Positions 47,647 through 56,464 are shown, numbered from the stretch's first letter. The stretch is DNA of 64,000 nt from Streptomyces caelestis (GCF_001279005.1 NZ_LGCN01000200.1:1-64000); one strand, 5' to 3'. Numbers and translations are program-made. Notes: generated from the sequence alone by a model not told the origin.

Positions 47647-47669
47647 TTGTCAGTGGCCGCCTGTAGGTT
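47647..47669 (+). promoter_or_regulatory. DNA-damage promoter of ung
   Basis: TTGTCAGTG (47647-47655), eight bases and TAGGTT (47664-47669) match the RecA-NDp/PafBC consensus TTGTCRGTG-N8-TANNNT perfectly, 39 bases before the ung start. Confidence 0.82.
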
Positions 47670-47708
47670 CTGTGCCCTGGAAGCGACCGCACACGTAAGG
47701 ACATCGAC

Positions 47709-48392
47709 GTGACCGACATCGCCATGCTGCCCACATCCTGGCGCGGGGTTCTGGGCGACGAACTGCAGCAGCCCTACTTCAAGGAGCTGACCGAGTTCGT
47801 CGAGGAGGAGCGGGCGAACGGTCCGGTCTACCCGCCCCGCGAGGAGGTCTTCGCGGCGCTGGACGCCACGCCGTACGACAAGGTGAAGGTCCTGATCCTC
47901 GGCCAGGACCCCTACCACGGCGAGGGCCAGGGCCACGGCCTGTGCTTCTCCGTCCGCCCGGGCGTGAGGATCCCCCCGTCCCTGCGCAACATCTACAAGG
48001 AGATGCACGCCGAGCTGGGCACGCCCATTCCGGACAACGGCTATCTGATGCCGTGGGCCGAACAGGGCGTGCTGCTGCTCAACGCGGTGCTCACGGTCCG
48101 CGCCGGTGAGGCCAACTCCCACAAGGGCCGTGGCTGGGAGCGCTTCACCGACGCGGTGATCCGCGCGGTGGCGGACCGCCCCGACCCGGCGGTCTTCGTG
48201 CTGTGGGGCAACTACGCGCAGAAGAAGCTGCCGCTGATCGACGAGAGCCGGCACACGGTGGTCAAGGGAGCGCACCCCTCGCCGCTGTCCGCGAAGAAGT
48301 TCTTCGGGTCCAGGCCGTTCACGCAGATCAACGAGGCGGTGGCCGCGCAGGGCCACGAGCCGATCGACTGGACCGTCCCGAACCTGGGGTGA
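47709..48392 (+). CDS. ung: uracil-DNA glycosylase
   Basis: 227 residues, family 1 UDG length. The water-activating loop GQDPYHGEGQ (D67, H70), the uracil-binding FSV...and the leucine loop GAHPSPLSAKKFF with its catalytic His are intact. It removes uracil from DNA at the start of base excision repair. GTG 47709 has AAGGA upstream. A damage-inducible promoter motif lies just ahead. Confidence 0.95.
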   Translation: MTDIAMLPTSWRGVLGDELQQPYFKELTEFVEEERANGPVYPPREEVFAALDATPYDKVKVLILGQDPYHGEGQGHGLCFSVRPGVRIPPSLRNIYKEMHAELGTPIPDNGYLMPWAEQGVLLLNAVLTVRAGEANSHKGRGWERFTDAVIRAVADRPDPAVFVLWGNYAQKKLPLIDESRHTVVKGAHPSPLSAKKFFGSRPFTQINEAVAAQGHEPIDWTVPNLG

Positions 48393-48531
48393 CACCGTCT
48401 CGCCGGGTGCGGACCGTTCCGCCGGCCCCGCACCCGGCCCGCTCGATGTGCTGCGGAGCGGCTTGTCCGGTATCGCCCCGGCCGGCGATTAGCGTCGGGG
48501 ATGACAGCCGGCGAGCGGTGCGGAGGACGTG

Positions 48532-49023
48532 GTGGCGGAGCGACAGGAACGGTCGGCGCCGGACGCCGTGCTCACGCGGATCGGCCAGGTCGTGATGTTG
48601 CACCACGCGGGGGACCGCGAGGAGGCCCGGCACCGGCTGCTCGGCCTGTGGACGGAGATCGGCGAGCACGGGGACCCGCTGCACCGCTGCACCCTGGCCC
48701 ACTACCTCGCCGACACACAGGACGATCCCGAGGACGAACTGGCCTGGGACCTGCGGGCGCTGACGGCGGCCGAGGAGGCGGCGGACGGCCGTGCCGGCGC
48801 GCACGGGGGATCCCCCGCCGTGCGCGCGCTCTACCCGTCCCTGCAGCTGAACCTGGCCGCCGACTACGCCCGCCTCGGCCGCCCCGACGCCGCCCGCACC
48901 CACCTCCACCGGGCCCGGGGCGCGGCCCGCACCCTGGCCGACGACCGTTACGGCGAGGGCGTACGGGCCGCCATCCGGCGGCTGGAGATCCGGCTGAACG
49001 AGGATCAGGCGCCCGGGGGCTGA
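48532..49023 (+). CDS. TPR-like hypothetical protein
   Basis: 163 residues from GTG 48532 (GGAGG five bases upstream; GTG 48529 is possible). Helical repeats resembling TPRs are visible (DREEARHRLLGLWTEIGEHGD; LNLAADYARLGRPDAARTHL). It may be a small scaffold or regulatory protein; no specific function can be named. TAGCGT at 48490-48495 may be its -10 box. Confidence 0.78.
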   Translation: MAERQERSAPDAVLTRIGQVVMLHHAGDREEARHRLLGLWTEIGEHGDPLHRCTLAHYLADTQDDPEDELAWDLRALTAAEEAADGRAGAHGGSPAVRALYPSLQLNLAADYARLGRPDAARTHLHRARGAARTLADDRYGEGVRAAIRRLEIRLNEDQAPGG

Positions 49024-49077
49024 GGGCCGCCGGGACCCCGTTCCCAGGAGACCGGCGTCCGTACCGCTCCGGCCGGT

Positions 49078-49590
49078 TCAGCCCCCGTACGTCTCCCCGC
49101 AGATGGTCGCCTCCGGGCTGCCCGGGCGCCAGCCGCCGTACTGCCTTCCCAGCGCGCACACGTCCGGTCCGCCGGGGGCGCCACGGCGCATCGACTCCGC
49201 GATGTCGGGGAGGTCCGCCGCGGGCTGCCGCGGCCGGCCGTTCCCGCCGTGCCCGGGGCGAGGCGGTTGGACCTGCCCGCTGCGGTCGGCGGGCGGTGTC
49301 CTCCGCTCCGGAGCGGCCCGGGGAGCGGCACGGGGAGCGGCACGGTGCGACGGGGGCGCGGGCGTCCTCGGGGGCCGGGACGGGCCGATCATCTCCAGGG
49401 CCTCGCGTGCCGGTGCCTGGACGACCTCCCTCTCGTCCCCTGCGACCGGATGGGGATCCGACCCCCGGGACGGTGCCGTCGCCGGTCCGGGCGCGAGGGG
49501 ACGGTGGACCGTCACACAGCCCGAGAGGGCCGAGACGGCCACGGTCACCAGAAGCGTTGCTGCGGTCGTCGTTCGATGCACCCGTGCCAC
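49078..49590 (-). CDS. small lipoprotein, hypothetical
   Basis: 170 residues from GTG 49590 (GTG 49581 is an alternative). A signal peptide ends in the lipobox LSGC with the cysteine at residue 25. A Pro/Arg/Ala-rich linker leads to a conserved C-terminal block, ADLPDIAESMRRGAP and VCALGRQYGGW...ICGETYG, with two cysteines that may form a disulphide. Function unknown; I believe the C-terminal block recurs in Streptomyces lipoproteins. Confidence 0.72.
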   Translation of the reverse strand: MARVHRTTTAATLLVTVAVSALSGCVTVHRPLAPGPATAPSRGSDPHPVAGDEREVVQAPAREALEMIGPSRPPRTPAPPSHRAAPRAAPRAAPERRTPPADRSGQVQPPRPGHGGNGRPRQPAADLPDIAESMRRGAPGGPDVCALGRQYGGWRPGSPEATICGETYGG

Positions 49591-49693
49591 TCTGCTGGCT
49601 CCGGCCGTCCGGAGGGGGCCGGACGGGCAGAGCATGCCCCGCACGAGTGATCTCCCGCCCCGTACGGAGGCGTCGGTGGCGCCGTGGGTGACG

Positions 49694-50206
49694 TCATTCG
49701 CCGGTGGCGCCGTCGATCCGCTCGCGGATCAGATCGGCGTGGCCGTTGTGACGCGCGTACTCCTCGATCATGTGGGTGTAGATCCAGCGCAGGCTGTACG
49801 GATCCGCGCCGAACCGTTGGCGGCCCCGGGACGGGTCGTCGAGGGCGAAACCGGCCGCGTTGCTCCGCGCGGCGGCGATCTCGGCCTGCCAGGCGCCGTA
49901 CGCCTCCTTCCAGGTGTCCGCCTCGGTGGGGTGGAACTCGCCGTCCGGGTCGGCCTCGCCGTAGTAGAGGGGGCCGGCGTCCTCGTCCGCGAGCACCCTG
50001 CGGAACCAGCTGCGCTCCACCTCCGACATGTGCCGCACCAGGCCCATCAGGGACAGGTCCGAGGGCGGCACCGACGCGGTGCGCAACTGCTCGTCGGTCA
50101 GACCTTCGCACTTCTGGGCGAGGGTGTCGCGGTGGTAGTCGAGCCACCCCTCCAGCATGGTGCGTTCGTCGGCGTCGTTGGCGGGTTCGGTGCGCTCGGT
50201 CGTCAT
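49694..50206 (-). CDS. DinB family protein (DUF664)
   Basis: 170 residues from ATG 50206. A four-helix DinB/YfiT bundle with the three metal-binding histidines in typical positions (HRDTL, VRHMSEVERSW, EEYARHNGHADLI). Actinobacterial relatives are mycothiol-dependent transferases or maleylpyruvate isomerases, so thiol conjugation for detoxification is a reasonable guess. It ends close to a convergent lipoprotein gene. Confidence 0.87.
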   Translation of the reverse strand: MTTERTEPANDADERTMLEGWLDYHRDTLAQKCEGLTDEQLRTASVPPSDLSLMGLVRHMSEVERSWFRRVLADEDAGPLYYGEADPDGEFHPTEADTWKEAYGAWQAEIAAARSNAAGFALDDPSRGRQRFGADPYSLRWIYTHMIEEYARHNGHADLIRERIDGATGE

Positions 50207-50236
50207 GCCGCCATCCTGGCCCGGAATCGATCCACT

Positions 50237-50839
50237 TCACCAGGGTTTTCCGGTCCCGAGCATTCCGGCCAGCAGTTCCTCCAGGTCCGAGCGGACCTCG
50301 GCGAGGTCCGGCACGCGCGCGCTGAACGAGCCGGCCACGCAGGAGAACATCAGGCCGTCCGCCCAGGCGATCAGCGACAGCGAGTGACGTTCGGGATCCG
50401 TGGAACCGAGTCCGGTGACGAGGGCTGTCAGCCGATCGCGGAACCGGGCGCCGGCCGCGTCGAAGTACGTCCGCAGCTCGGGACGGCGGGTGGCCTCCAG
50501 GGCCAGTTCGTAGCGGGCGAGGGTCAGCTCCCGGTTGCCGGTCAGCGCGCGGTGGGCGGTCAGCGCGAGGGCGTCCACCAGGGAGCCGGCGCCGGCCCGC
50601 GGATCGGGCATCTCGTGCAGCGCGAGCACCCGTGCCTCCCGCTCGGCGAGCCGTCGTACCGCCAGTTCCAGCAGGGCCTGCCGGGTGCGCGCCAGGTTCG
50701 AGGTGGACCCCTGGGGGAGCCCGGCCGCCTCGTCGACCGCCCGGTGGGTGAGGCCGCGCATCCCGCGCTCGGCGAGCAGGGAGAGGGCGGCGTCGGCGAC
50801 GAGATCGGCACGGGCGGCGCCCGGGGTGCGTACGGACAT
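50237..50839 (-). CDS. TetR family repressor
   Basis: 200 residues from ATG 50839. N-terminal TetR helix-turn-helix (ALSLLAERGMRGLTHRAVDEAAGLPQGS region, about 15-60) and a ligand-binding C-terminal domain. Divergent from the monooxygenase gene, with two copies of a 14-base palindrome between them, so it almost certainly represses that gene and itself. Confidence 0.9.
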   Translation of the reverse strand: MSVRTPGAARADLVADAALSLLAERGMRGLTHRAVDEAAGLPQGSTSNLARTRQALLELAVRRLAEREARVLALHEMPDPRAGAGSLVDALALTAHRALTGNRELTLARYELALEATRRPELRTYFDAAGARFRDRLTALVTGLGSTDPERHSLSLIAWADGLMFSCVAGSFSARVPDLAEVRSDLEELLAGMLGTGKPW

Positions 50840-50860
50840 GGAGGTCAAACTACCCGCCGC

Positions 50861-50907
50861 ACTACGGCTGTAGTACGTTGGACCCCGGGTTGTACTACAG
50901 GTGTAGT
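50861..50907. promoter_or_regulatory. paired TetR operators
   Basis: Two copies of ACTAC-N4-GTAGT, at 50861-50874 and 50894-50907, lie 33 bases apart (about three helical turns) in the TetR/monooxygenase gap. A longer outer repeat, CTGTAGTAC at 50868-50876 and GTACTACAG at 50892-50900, spans the centre. The pair probably binds two dimers of the adjacent TetR and blocks both promoters. Confidence 0.8.
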
Positions 50908-50926
50908 TCGATCAGGAGGAGGAGTC

Positions 50927-52108
50927 ATGGCACGTCTCGAGCGGGCGATCGTGATCGGCGGCGGGATCGGCGGCCTGACCGCGGCCGTCGCCCTGCACCG
51001 GCGGGGTGCGCGGGTGACGGTGCTGGAACGGGCCGGGTCCCTGCGACCGGCCGGCGCGGCCATCTCCCTGTCACCCAACGCGCTCCGCGCGCTGGACGTC
51101 ATCGGGCTCGGCGACGACGTCCGCGCCCTGTCGGCCTGGCAGGGCGACGGCGGGCTGCGCGCGCCCGGCGGCCGGTGGCTGTCCCGCACCGACGCCGCCG
51201 AGGCGGCCGAGCGCTTCGGCGGACCGCTCGTCCTGCTCCACCGCGCCACCCTCATCGGCCACCTGGCCGCGCGGCTCCCGTCCGGCGCCGTCCGCACGGG
51301 CGCCGCGGCCCGCCTCCTCGACCCGGGCGCCCCGGGGCGGCCCGCCCGGGTCGGCACCCCCGCCGGTGAACTGGAAGCCGATCTGGTGGTGGCCGCCGAC
51401 GGCATCCACTCCGCCGTACGCCGCGAACTCTTCCCCGGTCACCCCGGGCCGGTGTACTCCGGCTTCACCACCTGGCGGCTGGTGATCCCCCTGCCCGGCG
51501 TGGAGTTCGCCTCGCACGAGACCTGGGGCCGGGGCCGCATCTGGGGCACGCACCCGCTCAAGGACGGCCGTGTCTACGCCTACGCCGCAGCCGTCGCGTC
51601 CTCGGGGGAGCACGCCCCGGACGACGAGCGGGCCGAACTGCTGCGGCTCTACGGCGACTGGCACACCCCCGTCCCCGAGGTGCTGGCCGCCGCCCGCCCC
51701 GAGGACGTACTCCGCCACGACGTCCACCACATCGCCGAACCGCTGCCCGCGTTCCACCACGGCCGGGTGGCGCTGGTCGGCGACGCCGCGCACGCCATGC
51801 CGCCCACCCTCGGCCAGGGCGGCAACCAGGCGATCGAGGACGCGATCACCCTCGCCCACCACGCCGGCGACCTGCCCGCCTACACCGCGGCCCGGCTGCC
51901 CCGCACCACCGCGATCGCCCGCCGGGCGGTGCGGGTGGCCCGCGTCAACATGGGGACCGGACGCGTCGGCACCGCCGTACGCGACAACGCGCTCGCCGCG
52001 CTGTCGAAGGCCGCTCCCGCGTTGTTCCTGCGCGGCTTCGAAGGGATCGCCGACTGGCGCCCGCCGCAGCAGCCGTATGCTTCCCGGACCACGGCGGGCA
52101 AGGGCTAG
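50927..52108 (+). CDS. FAD-dependent monooxygenase
   Basis: 393 residues from ATG 50927 (AGGAGG upstream). Group A flavin monooxygenase: dinucleotide fold VIGGGIGGLTAAVAL at the N-terminus, the DG motif (VVAADGIHSAVRRELFPG) and the GD motif (RVALVGDAAHAMPPTLGQGG). It probably hydroxylates an aromatic or related small molecule using NAD(P)H and O2. Controlled by the divergent TetR; a Gfo/Idh/MocA oxidoreductase follows 13 bases later and is likely in the same operon. Confidence 0.9.
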   Translation: MARLERAIVIGGGIGGLTAAVALHRRGARVTVLERAGSLRPAGAAISLSPNALRALDVIGLGDDVRALSAWQGDGGLRAPGGRWLSRTDAAEAAERFGGPLVLLHRATLIGHLAARLPSGAVRTGAAARLLDPGAPGRPARVGTPAGELEADLVVAADGIHSAVRRELFPGHPGPVYSGFTTWRLVIPLPGVEFASHETWGRGRIWGTHPLKDGRVYAYAAAVASSGEHAPDDERAELLRLYGDWHTPVPEVLAAARPEDVLRHDVHHIAEPLPAFHHGRVALVGDAAHAMPPTLGQGGNQAIEDAITLAHHAGDLPAYTAARLPRTTAIARRAVRVARVNMGTGRVGTAVRDNALAALSKAAPALFLRGFEGIADWRPPQQPYASRTTAGKG

Positions 52109-52121
52109 AGGAGCACACACG

Positions 52122-53027
52122 GTGAAGGTCGGCTGCATCGGACTCGGTGACATCGCGCGGAAGGCCTACCTCCCGGTGCTCGCCCACCGGCCCGGTGTGG
52201 AACTGCACCTGCAGACCCGTACCCCCGCGACGCTCGACCGGGTCGCCGACGGCCTCCACCTGCCGCCCGGGCAGCGCCACGCGGACCTCGGCTCCCTGAT
52301 CGCCCAGGACCTCGACGCGGCCTTCGTGCACGCGCCGACCGAGGTCCACCCGGAGATCGTCGCCCGCCTCCTGGAGGCGGGCGTACCGACGTACGTCGAC
52401 AAGCCGCTCGCCTACGAACTCGCCGGCTCCGAGCGGCTGGTGGAGCTCGCCGAGGAGCGCGGCACGAGCCTCGCCGTCGGCTTCAACCGGCGCTTCGCCC
52501 CCGGCTACGTCCAGTGCGCGGACCACCCGCGCGAGCTGATCCTCATGCAGAAGAACCGCGTCGGACTGCCCGAGGAACCCCGCACGATGATCCTCGACGA
52601 CTTCATCCACGTCGTCGACACCCTGCGCTTCCTGGCGCCCGGCCCGGTCGACGACGTGACCGTGCGCGCCCGCACGGAGAACGGACTGCTGCACCACGTG
52701 GTGCTCCAGCTCTCCGGGGACGGTTTCACCGCGCTCGGCGTGATGAACCGGCTCAGCGGCTCGGCCGAGGAGGTCCTCGAGGTCTCCGGTCAGGACACCA
52801 AGCGTCAGGTGGTCAACCTCGCCGAGGTGATCGACCACAAGGGGCAGCCCACCGTGCGCCGGCGCGGCGACTGGGTGCCGGTGTCGCGGCAGCGCGGCAT
52901 CGAGCAGGCGGCGCTCGCCTTCCTGGACGCCGTCCGCGCGGGCGAGGTGCTCAGCGCCCGGGACGCGCTGGCGACCCATGAGCTGTGCGAGCGGGTGGTG
53001 CGAGCGGTTCACGAGCGCCCCGCCTGA
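52122..53027 (+). CDS. Gfo/Idh/MocA family oxidoreductase
   Basis: 301 residues from GTG 52122 (GAGGAG upstream). N-terminal Rossmann fold VGCIGLGDIARKAYLPVLA, and the EKP-like catalytic lysine motif VDKPLAYELAGSERLVELA. NAD(P)-dependent sugar or inositol dehydrogenases are the usual members. It follows the monooxygenase in the same operon. The last 77 bases overlap the convergent lnt gene. Confidence 0.87.
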   Translation: MKVGCIGLGDIARKAYLPVLAHRPGVELHLQTRTPATLDRVADGLHLPPGQRHADLGSLIAQDLDAAFVHAPTEVHPEIVARLLEAGVPTYVDKPLAYELAGSERLVELAEERGTSLAVGFNRRFAPGYVQCADHPRELILMQKNRVGLPEEPRTMILDDFIHVVDTLRFLAPGPVDDVTVRARTENGLLHHVVLQLSGDGFTALGVMNRLSGSAEEVLEVSGQDTKRQVVNLAEVIDHKGQPTVRRRGDWVPVSRQRGIEQAALAFLDAVRAGEVLSARDALATHELCERVVRAVHERPA

Positions 53028-54516
53028 CCCGCAGCACCTCGACGACGCCCCAGACGGCGAGGACCACGGGGGCCCCGTACAGCGGCCAGTCGCCGAAGCG
53101 GACGTAGAACGTGGTGCCGTGGGCCGGCGGCACCTCGTACACCTGCGCGGCGGCGGTGTCCGTGCCGAGCCGCGGGCCGACGGGCTCCCCGTCCGGTCCG
53201 TACACGGCGGAGACGCCCGTCAGGGTCGCGTGCACCATCGGGCGGCCGGTCTCGGCGGCGCGCAGCGCGCCGAGCGAGGCGTGCTGCGCGGGGGCCCAGC
53301 TCCGCTGGAACGTCGACGTGGAGGACTGGGCGAGCAGCACGTCGGCGCCGTCCTCGGCGAGGTGCCGGCTCATGTCGGGGAACGCGGACTCGAAGCACAC
53401 CATCGGGCCGATCCGCAGCCCGTTCCCCGTGTCCATCACCACCTGCCCGGAGCCCCGCCGGCGGTCCTCGCCGGCCGCCTCGCCGACGGAGGTCGCCCAG
53501 CCCAGCAGGGAACGGGCCGGGACGTACTCGCCGAAGGGGACCAGCCGCATCTTGTCGTACCGGTCGCCGGTCGGACCGTCCGGGCCGATCAGCACCGAGC
53601 TCTTGTAGATGCCGGGCTTGTCCGACCGCCGGGCGTCCACGTTGACCAGGATCCCGGCGCCCGTCTCGCGGGACAGCGCGGCGAGCCGCCGTGCGAGGTC
53701 GGGCCGGTCCCCGAGGTCGAAGCCGACGCTGCTCTCGCCCCAGACGATCAGGCCGACGTCCTGCCCGGCGAGCTCACGCGTGAGCTGTTCCTCGCGGTCG
53801 AAACGCCGGTCCGCGCTGTCGGTCCCGGCGACGACACCCGGCTGCACCAGCGCGATCCGGACCCGGTCGCCGGTGTCGGGCCGGGGTGCGTACACCCAGG
53901 CGGCGGAGGTGACGGCGGCCATGGCGACGAGCCCGGCCAGGGCGGACACCCGGGCCCGCCGGACCGCGACCAGCACGGCCACGGCGACGTTGAGGGCCAC
54001 CACCAGGAAGCTGAGCAGCCATGTGCCCCCGACCGAGGCCAGCCGCAGCGCGGCCTCCACCTGCCACTGGCTCGCACCCAGCACGCCCCAGGGGCCACCG
54101 AGCCCCTGCCAGGAGCGGACGAGTTCGATCGTCAGCCACCCCGACGGCACCACGGCGAGCGCGGCCGCGACCCGACCGCGCGACGGCGCCCCGCCGAGCA
54201 GCCGCCGCACCAGCCACCCCCACGGCGCCCACAGCGCGCCCAGCAGGGCGGCGACGACGAACGTGAACACGTGCAGGTTCGGCAGCAGCCAGTGGTGCAT
54301 GGCCAGCATGAAGCCGAACCCACCGCACCAGCCGTCACAGGCCGCCCGTCTCCCCGTGGGGGCGGTACGGACCAGCAGCATCCACGGGACCAGGGCGACG
54401 TAGGCGAACCACCACAGGGACGGGGCCGGGAAGGCCAGGACGGGCAGGGCGCCCACGACCGCGGCGACGGTCGAGCGCCGCCAGGGGGAGGCGAGCCAGT
54501 GGCCGAGCGTCTTCAT
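52951..54516 (-). CDS. lnt: apolipoprotein N-acyltransferase
   Basis: 521 residues. About six to eight N-terminal transmembrane helices, then a nitrilase-fold domain with the catalytic triad E261 (VWGESSVGF), K322 (YDKMRLVPFGEYVP) and C374 (MVCFESAFP). It adds the third acyl chain to the N-terminal cysteine of lipoproteins in the membrane. Streptomyces carry two Lnt homologues; which this is cannot be told here. Several lipoproteins of the window (ModA, Rieske, SBP) could be substrates. Confidence 0.92.
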   Translation of the reverse strand: MKTLGHWLASPWRRSTVAAVVGALPVLAFPAPSLWWFAYVALVPWMLLVRTAPTGRRAACDGWCGGFGFMLAMHHWLLPNLHVFTFVVAALLGALWAPWGWLVRRLLGGAPSRGRVAAALAVVPSGWLTIELVRSWQGLGGPWGVLGASQWQVEAALRLASVGGTWLLSFLVVALNVAVAVLVAVRRARVSALAGLVAMAAVTSAAWVYAPRPDTGDRVRIALVQPGVVAGTDSADRRFDREEQLTRELAGQDVGLIVWGESSVGFDLGDRPDLARRLAALSRETGAGILVNVDARRSDKPGIYKSSVLIGPDGPTGDRYDKMRLVPFGEYVPARSLLGWATSVGEAAGEDRRRGSGQVVMDTGNGLRIGPMVCFESAFPDMSRHLAEDGADVLLAQSSTSTFQRSWAPAQHASLGALRAAETGRPMVHATLTGVSAVYGPDGEPVGPRLGTDTAAAQVYEVPPAHGTTFYVRFGDWPLYGAPVVLAVWGVVEVLRVRRGAREPLAPPARTAHGSPARPGR

Positions 54517-54834
54517 AGGCGCCTCCCTACCCCGTGGTGCCTCCAGTGTGCGTCCCCTCGGTGATCCGGGACGGCGCGCCGGGTTCAGTCGACCACAGGG
54601 CGCCGCTCACGGCACGTGCGCGGCCGAGGGGCGTGCGCGGAGGTCCACCGGCTTGCGACGCCCGCCGCGGTACCGCGCCACGGCCTCTCCCGCGCCGCGG
54701 GCCGTCGGCCGCCGTTCGGATCACCGGAGGTGGCCCTTCAGGTGATTGCCGGACGCCTCGTGAGCCGGACGGCCGGCGCGGGGGTACGACGTCCCGGCAG
54801 AGGACGAACCCGGAACGCCGTGAGGAGCTTGGGG
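54517..54834. other. intergenic stretch, nothing recognised
   Basis: 318 bases between the divergent lnt and ABM genes. Promoters must be here, but no clear hexamers or operators could be identified. Confidence 0.45.
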
Positions 54835-55119
54835 ATGTACGCAGCAGTCCGGCGGTACGAAGGAGTGACCGATGCGGCCGAGGCGGCACGCCTGGTGAAC
54901 GAGGGGTTCGTGCCGCTCATGCGCCAGGTCGCCGGCTTCGTGGCCTACTACTGGATCGACGCCGGCGACGGGGTGATGGTCTCGGCCAGCGTCTTCCAGG
55001 ACCGGGCCGGCGCCGAAGAATCGATCCTGAGGGCCACGGGCTTCGTGCGGGACAACCTCGCGTCACTGCTTCCCAGCCCTCCCGAGGTCATGGCCGGCGA
55101 GGTGGTGGCCTCCGCGTGA
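54835..55119 (+). CDS. ABM superfamily (dimeric alpha-beta barrel) protein
   Basis: 94 residues from ATG 54835 with GAGGAG nine bases upstream. Ferredoxin-like dimeric alpha-beta barrel: MYAAVRRYEGV, FVPLMRQVAGFVAYYWIDAG and VSASVFQDRAGAEESI. Such domains are found in quinol monooxygenases and heme-degrading enzymes, but also in non-enzymatic proteins. No cofactor ligand is evident. Confidence 0.83.
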   Translation: MYAAVRRYEGVTDAAEAARLVNEGFVPLMRQVAGFVAYYWIDAGDGVMVSASVFQDRAGAEESILRATGFVRDNLASLLPSPPEVMAGEVVASA

Positions 55120-55242
55120 CGCCGTTCGGACCGGCCGCACGGGGCGGTCCCCGCAGGGCCGCACCGGCCTGCCGTGCCCACATGACCGGTCTTCCCGGCG
55201 AGGCGCCGTCGGCTGCGAAGGGGGCGGCGAACGCGGCTTGAC

Positions 55243-55452
55243 ATGGATCGAGCCGTCCTTCCCGCGGACGGTGCGCCGCCGCGGACGGGGCACGCGGGCG
55301 AGCGCATCGCGGGCATCGAGGACGTGACGCCGCTCGCCGCCGGGAGCCACGTCCTGGTGCGGGACGGAGAACCCGGCCGTGCCGCCGGGCTGCTGCCGGA
55401 GGAGCGCCCCACCCCCCTCGACGACGACGTGCTCGCGCGTCTGCGAGCCTGA
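55243..55452 (+). CDS. putative small protein
   Basis: 69-codon frame from ATG 55243 with no good ribosome site. It contains GSHVLVRDGEPGRAAGLLPE. Composition is plausible for a protein but no family is recognised; it may be a gene fragment or chance. Confidence 0.3.
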   Translation: MDRAVLPADGAPPRTGHAGERIAGIEDVTPLAAGSHVLVRDGEPGRAAGLLPEERPTPLDDDVLARLRA

Positions 55453-55488
55453 GGACCTTCGTCCCGCGCTCTTCGCCCGGAGGTACTC

Positions 55489-56229
55489 ATGAAGCGTCTC
55501 GTCACGGTGGTCACCGGTGGCAGCCGGGGGATCGGCGCCGCGATCTGTCTGCGGCTCGCGGCGGAGGGGCACGACGTGGCGGTGAACTACGTCCGGGACT
55601 CCGCGGCCGCCGGGGACGTGGCGGAGAGGGTGCGGGCGGCCGGGGCGCGGGCCGTGACCGTGCGCGCGGACACGGCCGTCGAGGCGGACGTCGAGCGGCT
55701 CTTCGAAGTGGCGGAGCGGGAGCTCGGGCCGGTGACGGGGCTGGTGAACAACGCGGCGGTCACCGGGCCGCTGGGACGGTTCACCGAGGTCGGCACGGAC
55801 GTCCTGCGGCGGGTCGTCGACGTCAACCTCATGGGGACGCTGCTGTGTGCGCGGCGGGCCGCGCAGCTCATGACGGTCCGGGGCGAGGGCGTGATCGTGA
55901 ACATCTCGTCGGGCGCCGCCACGCTGGGCAGTCCGAACGAGTACGTGCACTACGCGGCCACCAAGGCCGCCGTCGACACCCTGACCCTGGGCCTGGCGAA
56001 GGAGCTGGGTCCGGACGGCATCCGGGTCAACGCGATCGCCCCGGGTCTGATCGACACGGAGATGCACGCCGCGATGGGGGCCCCGGACCGGGTCCGGGAC
56101 ATGGCCGGAGGCATTCCGCTGCGGCGGGCCGGGCGGGCCGAGGAGATCGCGGCGGCCGTGGCGTGGCTGATGTCGCCGGACGCCTCGTACGCCACGGGGG
56201 CGGTGCTGAGGGTGGCGGGCGGGCGCTGA
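55489..56229 (+). CDS. SDR oxidoreductase
   Basis: 246 residues from ATG 55489 (GGAGG upstream). TGGSRGIG cofactor motif, NNAA, the catalytic SSGAA...YAATK set and a C-terminal DGGR-like end (VAGGR). FabG-like reductase of unknown substrate. It is a third SDR of the window and is not closely linked to the pair at 44-45.8 kb. Confidence 0.88.
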   Translation: MKRLVTVVTGGSRGIGAAICLRLAAEGHDVAVNYVRDSAAAGDVAERVRAAGARAVTVRADTAVEADVERLFEVAERELGPVTGLVNNAAVTGPLGRFTEVGTDVLRRVVDVNLMGTLLCARRAAQLMTVRGEGVIVNISSGAATLGSPNEYVHYAATKAAVDTLTLGLAKELGPDGIRVNAIAPGLIDTEMHAAMGAPDRVRDMAGGIPLRRAGRAEEIAAAVAWLMSPDASYATGAVLRVAGGR

Positions 56230-56254
56230 GCCGTACCGCGGGGGCGGCGGAGGA

Positions 56255-56434
56255 TCAGGCGGCCGTGACGACCCGGCCGCGGATCGCCGCCGCCCACTCG
56301 ACCACCAGCAGCTCGTACTGCTCGCGTTCCTGGGCGGACAGGGACCCGCCCGCGCGCAGCCACAGCGCGCGGATCTGCTCGTTGACCTCGGCGGCGGACC
56401 GCACGGAACCAGGGGTCACTAAATCGGGGGACAT
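56255..56434 (-). CDS. 59-residue conserved small protein with a TTA codon
   Basis: ATG 56434: MSPDLVTPGSVRSAAEVNEQ then IRALWLRAGGSLSAQEREQY and LLVVEWAAAIRGR. Helical, no signal peptide. Similar small helical proteins are annotated as hypothetical in Streptomyces. Codon 5 is TTA (TAA on the plus strand at 56420-56422), the only TTA I found in a convincing gene of the window, so expression may depend on the bldA tRNA. No ribosome site; a -10 box lies seven bases upstream, so it is probably leaderless. Confidence 0.7.
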   Translation of the reverse strand: MSPDLVTPGSVRSAAEVNEQIRALWLRAGGSLSAQEREQYELLVVEWAAAIRGRVVTAA

Positions 56435-56441
56435 GCGGGCA

Positions 56442-56464
56442 AGCCTAGGGCCAGGGACTGACAG
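56442..56464 (-). promoter_or_regulatory. damage-type promoter of the TTA gene (weaker match)
   Basis: On the minus strand CTGTCAGTC, eight bases and TAGGCT give a match to TTGTCRGTG-N8-TANNNT with two mismatches in the upstream box. TAGGCT lies seven bases before ATG 56434, consistent with a leaderless start. Confidence 0.5.

Noticed and set aside
49103..50926. Long N-terminal extension of the monooxygenase frame
   Set aside because: It would run through three other genes on the opposite strand. ATG 50927 has a strong ribosome site and starts the FAD-binding motif.
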